The notes beneath the pieces are model-generated. The model worked only from the letters and a program-made list of their open reading frames with translations. It made no database searches and was not told the DNA's origin. Source: Fidelibacterota bacterium (GTDB taxonomy: Bacteria > Fidelibacterota > UBA2242 > JAFGTP01). Taken from it: DNA of 27,525 nucleotides. A program made the translations under genes and the position numbers. Each line of letters begins with the position of its first letter. Position 1 is the first letter of the stretch. Where the stretch lies: the NCBI GenBank assembly GCA_021734005.1, contig JAIPJV010000004.1:1-27525 (forward strand). Reading direction: 5' to 3'. This document shows, in pieces, positions 14,690 through 22,433 of the stretch.

Positions 14690-16855
14690 ATGAAGAAGAT
14701 GTTATTATTTGCCATAGTAGTGCTTCTGGCTACGACTATGGTTTTTTCACAATCCTGGGAAGTCGTTAAAAAGGGCGAAGTACAGTCTGTTAATACTTCT
14801 GCTTTTATTGACGCAAACACAGGGTGGCTTGTAGGAGACGAAGGTCTTGTACATAAAACAACTGATGGCGGCAATACCTGGACAGTGGTTCGCGAAGCAG
14901 TTCCTGAGAGTGAAGATTGGGTCTCGGTTGATTTTGTTGACGCCAATGTAGGTTATGCTTGTGCTGATGCAGGAAATATTTTCAAGACTGAAGATGGTGG
15001 TGACACCTGGACAATGGTTGGAGATACTGCCAATTATCAAGCCGATTTGGAATTTGTTGAAGCTATTGATGCGAATCTAGTTTATATTGCTGGCGAAGAT
15101 TCAACAATGCTGAAAACTGAAGATGGCGGTGAAACTTATACCCGCAGTGACTGTACTTTTAATGGAGAAGATCTGGATGGTGGAATCGCATTCACTGACG
15201 CCAATTGTGGTGTAGTAATTAGTGATGGTAATGGTGGAAATACCTGGTATACCCATGATGGTGGTGAGACCTGGAATTTCGTACCAGTTGGTAGTCATTG
15301 GCCTCCCGGCACAATTTCTTCCCGGATTTATGATGTCGCTGCAGCAGGAGATTCTACATTCTTAATATCCGGTTATCATTTTGTTACAGTTATCTCTCAT
15401 GATGGTGGAAAAACTTATGAAAGAATTGGTAATGTAAGTTATGATTATGTCAGGAATGAACTTGTTGCTATGGTTTCTCCTGATGAGTTTTATCTAGGCG
15501 GTGAATATATGGTTAAGACTACTGATAGTGGCTCAACCTGGGATACACTCACTGTTGGATCTGCTCAAAGCATGATTGATCTGCAAATAGTTGATTCTGA
15601 TAATGGGTACTTATTCATGAATTACGGTCACTGGATGAAAACTACTGATGGTGGTAGCACATGGTCTCCACTTCTGGATTGGCCTGCTATCAGCTTCTGG
15701 GGCCTATCTACACCAACTGACAATAAAATAATTCTGTCAGCCTGGGGTGGTGGAGAAATCAGTATTAGCGAAGATGGTGGAAACACTTTTTCCTATCCTT
15801 CAAATGCTGCTACTGGTGCAATGAGCCATCTTTATGAATGCGAATTTATTGATGCTGACAATGGTATTGTAGCCGGTGAAGATGGTTTTATTGGCGTTAC
15901 AGAAGATGGCGGTGCCTCATGGACATCAGTTACAAATCCTATGCAGGATGTCCGCTTTGGAACCTATAATGCTCTCAAATATGCCTCACCTGATACTATT
16001 TATGGTAGTGGTGATGATGGTCTGATCTTCCGCAGTCCTGATGGCGGATACACCTGGAATCCTGTTAGCAGCGAAGGCGAAGCAGATATCCTTGATTTCT
16101 GGACTTTTGGAATTGAAGATGTTGTTACAGCAGGTGATGATGGATTGATCTGTGCTATAAAACCCGGTGTTGACAGTTTTGCTGTTGTAGATACTCTTTA
16201 TCATGAAAAAGATATTAGAGCAGTTGAATATAAAAATGATGTTGGACTTTTTGTAACTGCTGGTGCTTATAATGCTGGCGGTGGTACAGTAAATAGAATA
16301 ACCGCTGGTGATGATACTGCTGCTGTTGTTTTTACAGAACCTGATGGTGATGATATCTATGATGTTGAATTTGTCAATGATACCTTAGTATTTATTGTTG
16401 GTGAAAATGGCAAAATCTATAGATCTGGCGATGCAGGAGTAAGCTGGACTGCTGAAGATAGCCTGACAGATGTGACCCTTCAGAAAACAAGCTATAGAGA
16501 TGGTAAACTCTGGGTTGTTGGTCAGGGTGGAGTTGTATTGAAAAAAATGATTGAAGAATCTAGCATTGAAAATGGTAGTAAGACTCTGCCTAATGAATTC
16601 TCTCTAGAACAGAATTATCCAAATCCTTTCAACCCGACTACTGTTATATCCTTTGCTCTACCAAAAGCAACCAATGTTAAACTGACTGTTTATAATCTTG
16701 TTGGTCAGGAAGTTGCCACCTTGAAAGATGGTCATATGAAAGCCGGAAGTCATCAAATGACTTTTGATGCTGCAAATTTGGCCAGTGGCATTTATTTCTA
16801 CAGATTGGAAGCAGGAAATTATACTCAACTCAGAAAGATGACATTACTGAAATAG
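14690..16855 (+). CDS. YCF48/BNR-repeat propeller protein with T9SS sorting domain
   Basis: This is a 721-residue secreted protein with a signal peptide (1-20, 'TTMVFSQ'). At least eleven Asp-box motifs of the form (S/T)xDxGxTW are visible, for example TTDGGNTW, TEDGGDTW, THDGGETW and SPDGGYTW. They are spaced as in YCF48-like or sialidase-type beta-propellers and sit beside 'D.N.G...G..G.I.KT' strands. About residues 635-721 (16592-16852) form a Por/FlgD-like sorting domain: 'NYPNPFNPTT', 'VYNLVGQEVATL' and 'ASGIYFYRLEAG'. That domain directs type IX secretion and surface attachment in FCB bacteria. The name YCF48 reflects a photosystem II assembly homologue and says nothing about role here. 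It lies 63 bases after cassette 1 and before a terminator, so it is probably the last gene of that unit. No sialidase active-site set was identified. Confidence 0.9.
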   Translation: MKKMLLFAIVVLLATTMVFSQSWEVVKKGEVQSVNTSAFIDANTGWLVGDEGLVHKTTDGGNTWTVVREAVPESEDWVSVDFVDANVGYACADAGNIFKTEDGGDTWTMVGDTANYQADLEFVEAIDANLVYIAGEDSTMLKTEDGGETYTRSDCTFNGEDLDGGIAFTDANCGVVISDGNGGNTWYTHDGGETWNFVPVGSHWPPGTISSRIYDVAAAGDSTFLISGYHFVTVISHDGGKTYERIGNVSYDYVRNELVAMVSPDEFYLGGEYMVKTTDSGSTWDTLTVGSAQSMIDLQIVDSDNGYLFMNYGHWMKTTDGGSTWSPLLDWPAISFWGLSTPTDNKIILSAWGGGEISISEDGGNTFSYPSNAATGAMSHLYECEFIDADNGIVAGEDGFIGVTEDGGASWTSVTNPMQDVRFGTYNALKYASPDTIYGSGDDGLIFRSPDGGYTWNPVSSEGEADILDFWTFGIEDVVTAGDDGLICAIKPGVDSFAVVDTLYHEKDIRAVEYKNDVGLFVTAGAYNAGGGTVNRITAGDDTAAVVFTEPDGDDIYDVEFVNDTLVFIVGENGKIYRSGDAGVSWTAEDSLTDVTLQKTSYRDGKLWVVGQGGVVLKKMIEESSIENGSKTLPNEFSLEQNYPNPFNPTTVISFALPKATNVKLTVYNLVGQEVATLKDGHMKAGSHQMTFDAANLASGIYFYRLEAGNYTQLRKMTLLK

Positions 16856-16880
16856 ACCAGTCAATACCTTACAATAGATT

Positions 16881-16906
16881 AGGGGCTGTCGCTTATGACA
16901 GCCCCT
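16881..16906 (+). terminator. Hairpin terminator after the propeller gene
   Basis: AGGGGCTGTC (16881-16890) pairs perfectly with GACAGCCCCT (16897-16906) around a 6-base loop, 25 bases past the stop. The following sequence (GATTTAGCCGGTTTT) has only a weak T tract. Termination is likely but may be partial, which would allow read-through into cassette 2. Confidence 0.7.
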
Positions 16907-16956
16907 GATTTAGCCGGTTTTACCTATCGGAAATCATTAATTAAAAAATTGATAAG

Positions 16957-19683
16957 ATGTTTAGATTTATAAGATATAGTAAATTTTATCAGATACTTAT
17001 TATAAGCACTATTCTTGTGTCAGTGGCCTTATCCAGCGAATCGGCTGTTTTTAAAGGCCGCATTTTTGATCAGAATGATCAGCCAATGGCTGGAGTCAAT
17101 GTGCTCATTAATGAAAACAAGGCGGGGTGCGCAAGTGATGATCAGGGTAGATTTTATATTGAAATGGAACCCGGCAGCTATCATGTTCAAATTTCTCATA
17201 TTGGATATAAAAAAGTAACTGATAAAATTGAAGTTAAATCCGGTCAAAGCCTGGAGAAAAATTATCAACTCAAGATAGATTACTTTACAATTGGAGGCAT
17301 CAAAGTTTTTGCCGACAGAGAATTATTACCTTCAGAGGCTGAAACAAAAACCACGGTTTCCTCCGGTGAAATTGAACATATGCAGGCTTCCAGCTTGAGT
17401 GATATTATGAAATTGGTTCCCGGACAGCGTTTTGAAAATCCGGGTCTACAGGAAAAGAAGCAATTAAGCCTCAGGCAAAGTTCAACTAACACCCAGTCCG
17501 ATCAAAATGCATCGCTGGGAACTCAGATCATTATTGATGATATTCCAATTTCCAATAATGCTAATATGCAGATCGATACAAAAGTAAATACGGGAACTAT
17601 TGACCGGACAACAGCAAATGAAGGCATTGACCTTCGGCAAATTCCGGCCGATAATATTGAAAAAATGGAGGTGATCAGGGGAATCCCTTCAGCAAAATAT
17701 GGTGATCTTACTTCCGGTATTGTCAAAGTCGATACAAAATCTGAAAATCTGGATCAACGTTTTAAATATAAATATAATCTGAGAAACAAAGAATTTAATC
17801 TGAATGGCGGATTTAAACTTTTTAACCAGTATTTAAATTATAATTTCAATTATGCCAATAGTATTCGTGATATTCGAATCGATGACTATGATTATTCTCG
17901 CCTGGCTGCTCAGTTATCCCATACTGCTCATTTATTTGATAATCTTTATACATTAAAAAATAAAATCTACTATACCAGAACTTTTGATGAGCAGGGATTG
18001 AGGGAGGGGGATCTTCTTTTAACTGAGCGTTATAATCGAAATTATATTGTCCGATATAATCACAATAGTAAATATTTACTTTCTCCCAAACAGAAGCTGG
18101 AAATGTCATATTCAATTAATTTTAACCGCCAGAATTCTTATACAAAAAAACTGGTCACAGCTGATAATACTTACATCAGTGATCGTATGACAGAAGGTGT
18201 TCAGGAAGGTTACTTCTTTCAATCCGATACTTCCAAATTATGGGTAAAAGGCCGGGCTATTAATCAATTTTTAAGTTTGGAATATTGCAATTCTGTTATA
18301 TTGCTGTCCAATCAGCACAATTTTAGAACTGGTTTAACCTTTAGGCATGAATCTAACAATGGGCCAGGGCGAATTTTTGATCCGCTATTGCCGCCAACTA
18401 TAAACACAGCATTTCGGGATCGTCCCCGCAGCTATGATGATATCCCTGCTTTGCTTATTTCCAGTTTATATATGGAAGACAAAATTAAGGGCAAGCTCTG
18501 GAAAAAATTTCAACTGAATCTTGGTTTTAGGCTGGAAAATTATGGGAAAGGGACTAAATTTTTCTCACATGATCATGGTTCCTTTTTCAATCCCCGCTTT
18601 AATATGGTCATTTATCCCTTTGAAAATACGCAGATCAGAATGGGATATGGTACAACTTCCAAAGCACCGCCTTTGAGTATGCTCTATCCGAATCCTCTCT
18701 ATTATGATGTGGCTGATATAAATCGCTATTCAGAAGTAGATTCTTTGCGGCTGGCCGTTGTTTCTACTCATATTTTTAGCCGCAAAAATCCAGCTATTGA
18801 AGGCTCCCGCCAGATAAAAAGAGAGATCAGCATCGATCAAAAAGTAGGAAAATTAGGACTTACTTTGACCGGCTATATTAATGATACTGAAAATGGTTTT
18901 TCACGCTCCCTGGTTGAACCAATTTTCCTGTACAAATATGACTATCCAAATTGGCAACCGGGACAGCGCGATACGACTGGAAAATATATCAGAGACTCGG
19001 TCTCAACAAATTATAGCATATATGAAAATTCCAGGGAAACCAAAACCCGGGGGATAGAATTTTCCTTACGGACTCAACCGGTTACACCATTATCAATGCG
19101 CTTTCGATTGGAGGCCGCTTACAATCAGACAAAATCAATAGATAATTCCTATGATTATAGTTCGACCTACCTTATGGATAATAATATTAATAAAGAAGTC
19201 CTGCCTTTCTGGAATCCAGTCAATGTTGTTTCAGAAAATTTATTGATCAATTATAGAATGGAATTTCAGATCAGGAAGTTAGGCGCCTGGGTAACTCTGG
19301 AAGCCCAACAGGTTGTCTTTGATAAAGATCGCTACAAAGGTCTTGAGGATTCTCTGGCTGTAGGATATATCAGTGATCAGGGGGAAACTGTGACATTCGA
19401 TGAACAGCAGCGCAATCCTGATATAAATTCTACATATAAAAGAATTTATCCCGACTACTGGAGTAAAGAGGAAAATAAGACAAATATCTGGCTATTTAAT
19501 TTGCGGGTAAGTAAATCTCTTTCCAAAGGTGCCGAAGTATCTTTCTTTGTTAATAATTTTTTCAATTCCCATCCACTCTACCAGCGTAGACGGACTTCAG
19601 AAGGCACAGTTTCTTACACCCGGCTTAATCCGGATCTGTTCTTTGGTGTAGAATTCAGTGGGGTGATCAATGATCTTTTCTAA
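16957..19683 (+). CDS. TonB-dependent outer-membrane receptor 2 with N-terminal carboxypeptidase-like domain
   Basis: This 908-residue paralogue of the receptor at 9455 has a signal peptide (about 1-27) and a carboxypeptidase-regulatory-like domain (about 30-110, 'DDQGRFYIEMEPGSYHV'). The plug follows with 'SSGEIEHMQASSLSDIMKLVPG' and 'QIPADNIEKMEVIRGIPSAKYG'. Both plug segments are near-identical in pattern to receptor 1. A long barrel follows with 'WLFNLRVSKSLSKGAEVSFFVNNFF' near the end. It lacks the basic cysteine-bearing insert of receptor 1. No strong ribosome site precedes the ATG. Its 3' end overlaps the lipoprotein gene by 14 bases. Sequence drift outside the plug and C-terminus suggests an old duplication and possibly a different ligand. 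Confidence 0.93.
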   Translation: MFRFIRYSKFYQILIISTILVSVALSSESAVFKGRIFDQNDQPMAGVNVLINENKAGCASDDQGRFYIEMEPGSYHVQISHIGYKKVTDKIEVKSGQSLEKNYQLKIDYFTIGGIKVFADRELLPSEAETKTTVSSGEIEHMQASSLSDIMKLVPGQRFENPGLQEKKQLSLRQSSTNTQSDQNASLGTQIIIDDIPISNNANMQIDTKVNTGTIDRTTANEGIDLRQIPADNIEKMEVIRGIPSAKYGDLTSGIVKVDTKSENLDQRFKYKYNLRNKEFNLNGGFKLFNQYLNYNFNYANSIRDIRIDDYDYSRLAAQLSHTAHLFDNLYTLKNKIYYTRTFDEQGLREGDLLLTERYNRNYIVRYNHNSKYLLSPKQKLEMSYSINFNRQNSYTKKLVTADNTYISDRMTEGVQEGYFFQSDTSKLWVKGRAINQFLSLEYCNSVILLSNQHNFRTGLTFRHESNNGPGRIFDPLLPPTINTAFRDRPRSYDDIPALLISSLYMEDKIKGKLWKKFQLNLGFRLENYGKGTKFFSHDHGSFFNPRFNMVIYPFENTQIRMGYGTTSKAPPLSMLYPNPLYYDVADINRYSEVDSLRLAVVSTHIFSRKNPAIEGSRQIKREISIDQKVGKLGLTLTGYINDTENGFSRSLVEPIFLYKYDYPNWQPGQRDTTGKYIRDSVSTNYSIYENSRETKTRGIEFSLRTQPVTPLSMRFRLEAAYNQTKSIDNSYDYSSTYLMDNNINKEVLPFWNPVNVVSENLLINYRMEFQIRKLGAWVTLEAQQVVFDKDRYKGLEDSLAVGYISDQGETVTFDEQQRNPDINSTYKRIYPDYWSKEENKTNIWLFNLRVSKSLSKGAEVSFFVNNFFNSHPLYQRRRTSEGTVSYTRLNPDLFFGVEFSGVINDLF

Positions 19684-20851
19684 TTATAAAAAAATATGGA
19701 ATCTGTTTCTAATTGCCGCTATAATTGGATCCACTCTCTGGATTTTAAGCTGCAGTGAAAGTGTAGCGCCTCCCAAATCAATGCGTACTGATTATTTTGT
19801 TTCTGTTCTTGATACTTCCGGTTTTACAGAAGAATTAACCGGGAATACCCATGTTCCGGGCGCTCAAGTTTTTGCCAATTCCATATCTTACCAAAACGTA
19901 TATCAGGGATTGACCGACTCTAGTGGGCAGGCCCGATTAAAGGATATTCTGCCGGATCAGTATAACTTTTCCATAACAAAACGATTGGCGCCTGAAGAAG
20001 TATTTCAGTTAACCGGGCAATCAATTGAACGAATTTTAAATGGTCAAATTCAGAATGTAGATATCAGTGAAACGGACACTATTCAGGTTTATATTCATCC
20101 GGCCACACTGGGACGACTGGTATTCAGCGAGATCTATTACAATGGATCACCTTCTGATCCTGTTCCTTATTATTTTCATGATCAATTTACTGAACTTTAT
20201 AATAATTCCGATGATACCCTCTATCTGGATAGCTTGATTGTGGCTGATGCAGATGGTGGGTATATTGACGATGACTATATCCATTCAGTACATGCCTATA
20301 TGATACCAGGCAGTGGCCGTGATCATCCTCTTGCTCCGGGCGAAATGATAATTATTGCCCAGGATGCTACTGACCATAGTTCAGTCAACAAAAGCAGTAT
20401 AGATCTAAGTGATGCCAATTTTGAATATTTTGCTCCTGATCAGGGAGATGTAAATTATGATGCGCCTAATATGAAGCAACTCCATCATAAATATGGCATT
20501 GATTTTTTATATTCTGTTATGAGTGACGCTCTGACGATTTTGAAGGTTGATGATCCTTATGCCTATGGCTATGATGACCATGATTGTATTTTGTTTCCCA
20601 AATCGGCAATTCTGGACGCTGTAGAATATCGGGATAATCTATCTGAAACTAAATACAAGCGACTGGATCCTTCGCTTGATGCTGGGTTGACAGGGGGAAT
20701 AGAAACCTATCAGGGACTTTCGGTTCAGAGAAAAATCAGCCGGTATGAAGGCGACCGTATTATTCTGATGGACAATAATAATAGCAGTATTGACTTTGAA
20801 GTTCTGGAAGAACCCACTCCAGGTTATATTGTGGGAGAGGAAAAGGAGTAA
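19670..20851 (+). CDS. DUF4876-like lipoprotein 2 with lamin-tail-like domain
   Basis: This 393-residue lipoprotein has a lipobox ending at Cys28 ('LWILSC'). An N-terminal Ig-like or carboxypeptidase-regulatory-like domain ('GLTDSSGQARLKDILPDQY') is followed by a lamin-tail-like domain: 'LVFSEIYYNGS', 'QFTELYNNSDDTLYLDSL', 'LAPGEMIIIAQD' and terminal 'SSIDFEVLEEPTPGY'. Every one of these blocks has a counterpart in lipoprotein 1 at 12058. The sequence is rich in Asp and Tyr. The start overlaps the end of receptor 2, consistent with coupled expression as a receptor partner. It is a likely surface or periplasmic ligand-binding lipoprotein; the ligand is unknown. Confidence 0.78.
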   Translation: MIFSNYKKIWNLFLIAAIIGSTLWILSCSESVAPPKSMRTDYFVSVLDTSGFTEELTGNTHVPGAQVFANSISYQNVYQGLTDSSGQARLKDILPDQYNFSITKRLAPEEVFQLTGQSIERILNGQIQNVDISETDTIQVYIHPATLGRLVFSEIYYNGSPSDPVPYYFHDQFTELYNNSDDTLYLDSLIVADADGGYIDDDYIHSVHAYMIPGSGRDHPLAPGEMIIIAQDATDHSSVNKSSIDLSDANFEYFAPDQGDVNYDAPNMKQLHHKYGIDFLYSVMSDALTILKVDDPYAYGYDDHDCILFPKSAILDAVEYRDNLSETKYKRLDPSLDAGLTGGIETYQGLSVQRKISRYEGDRIILMDNNNSSIDFEVLEEPTPGYIVGEEKE

Positions 20852-20861
20852 GAGGCTAATA

Positions 20862-22397
20862 ATGCAAAATAAATTTCACATACAATTCTGTTTTGTCTTT
20901 ATTTGTATTATGTTGGCCTTTACTATGCCAATTTTTGCTCAGGATTATTTTCAGGATAATTTTTCTCTGACCGAGACATATCTCGCTATTTCTCGACCTG
21001 AGGTTGTCTGCAATCAATCCAACAATCCGGCCTGGCAGATTCGAGATTATACTGATAATAATATGAGCTATGGAGTTAGCTTTGATTTTGATAATGGTGA
21101 TTTTGCATTGCCCTATATACCCAGTATCAATAGAGATGTAAATTATACAGCTGCCGGTCAGAAAAAATTATTTGAAAACGGGCTTTTCACCGGTTATGTA
21201 AGCTATCATCAACAAAATATGGATGACAAAAAGTGGGTGCACAACAGATTACCCTATCGAGGAATTCCTTTTCTACTTGCTGATAGTTCTACTGGAGGAA
21301 TGGAATTGAATGGAATTCACTGGCAATTAGGGTATAGCCACAAACTGAGAGGGGATAAATTATATCTGGGAAGTTCACTTTTCTATAATGTTGACGAAGA
21401 GCATAAGACAATTTTCCCCAAACCGATCAACAAACATAGGGATATTGCATTTACAACTGGATTGGGATCCAAACTGAGTTCAAAGATAAATTCAGGCATC
21501 AGCATAACTTATTTTGATTTTCAGGAAATAATGAAAACTTCCAAATACAGTTTGGAACAGGATAAAACTCCAATATTTTTTAATATTAGAGGGTTGGATA
21601 ACCCAATTATTTCCCGGGGGCAAACTTCAGAGGAAAGGCAGATCGATATTACTGGATATCGGGCAACTTTTGACAGTGATATTCAGGATCTTCTGGCTGA
21701 TGAAATAAAATTGATGGCGGGCCTTGAGCAGGCAGAATCTGAGGCAGTTGATGGAGGAGCTTATCCGGTTCCTCAGGGCACCTGGGCTTCAGATCGCTAC
21801 TTTTACTCAGTGCGAGCTGCTTTTTCAGTTTTCAAATCTACACGCCTGGAAATGTTTAGCAAAGGCCAGCTTAATCATCAAACAGCCGATCATCCTGATA
21901 TAAATGTAGGAATCTATGAATATCATCGTGAACAAATTTTAGCAGGAATTGCCTGGCAGTTTCCTGTGGGAAGGTTATTTGAGATTAAACCTTCTGTTTA
22001 TGGGGCTTCGCAATATCTGAAGCGAGAGGACAAGTTTAATGGTATTCTGGATTATTATCCTGCTACAATTTATGGGGGCTCTCTCAAATTCCAATTTTTT
22101 CAGTACAAAGGAGTGCTCTCTTCTCTTGAAATGGGAACCAGCTTTCTGGAAAGTGGAAATACTGAAATGTTCACAGACCGTATAGGATGGTATTTTAATC
22201 AGATTACAGCTCCTGAAGCAGAATATTATCAATCAAATAAAATAAGACCCTGGGCTTCTGCAGAAGTTCGATGGAATTATAATCCCAATCTAGATTTTCT
22301 CCTTAAAATCCAATATGGTCAAATAATCCCTGATAGTCATTATTTTGAAAATAGCAGACGTTCTAGTCTAAAAGTAGATTTTTGCGTAGAATATTAA
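20862..22397 (+). CDS. DUF6850-like outer-membrane beta-barrel protein 2
   Basis: This is a 511-residue protein read from the ATG at 20862, which is preceded by AGAGG (20851-20855) at 6 bases. It begins with a signal peptide (1-25, 'FTMPIFAQ'). The frame is open further upstream to 20790 inside the lipoprotein gene, but that start would place a charged leader before the signal peptide. The mature protein is strand-rich and aromatic with a C-terminal 'SSLKVDFCVEY', fitting a barrel. It occupies the same position in cassette 2 as the protein at 13172 does in cassette 1, although direct similarity between the two is low. Function is unknown. Confidence 0.73.
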   Translation: MQNKFHIQFCFVFICIMLAFTMPIFAQDYFQDNFSLTETYLAISRPEVVCNQSNNPAWQIRDYTDNNMSYGVSFDFDNGDFALPYIPSINRDVNYTAAGQKKLFENGLFTGYVSYHQQNMDDKKWVHNRLPYRGIPFLLADSSTGGMELNGIHWQLGYSHKLRGDKLYLGSSLFYNVDEEHKTIFPKPINKHRDIAFTTGLGSKLSSKINSGISITYFDFQEIMKTSKYSLEQDKTPIFFNIRGLDNPIISRGQTSEERQIDITGYRATFDSDIQDLLADEIKLMAGLEQAESEAVDGGAYPVPQGTWASDRYFYSVRAAFSVFKSTRLEMFSKGQLNHQTADHPDINVGIYEYHREQILAGIAWQFPVGRLFEIKPSVYGASQYLKREDKFNGILDYYPATIYGGSLKFQFFQYKGVLSSLEMGTSFLESGNTEMFTDRIGWYFNQITAPEAEYYQSNKIRPWASAEVRWNYNPNLDFLLKIQYGQIIPDSHYFENSRRSSLKVDFCVEY

Positions 22398-22433
22398 TAA
22401 GACAAATATGAGATTTAAAAAAAGGTAAAAGGA

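Noticed and set aside
14671..16204. Several antisense open frames inside the propeller gene
   Set aside because: They arise from the repeated Asp-box codons read on the other strand; the sense frame has a signal peptide, repeats and a sorting domain.
14800..16480. Regular repeats that could suggest a CRISPR array or tandem repeat
   Set aside because: The repeats are degenerate, vary in spacing and translate to the Asp-box motif of the propeller, so they are coding.
14690..16855. Photosystem II assembly role for the YCF48-like protein
   Set aside because: Only the propeller repeat matches; the sorting domain and neighbours point to a surface protein in a non-photosynthetic context.
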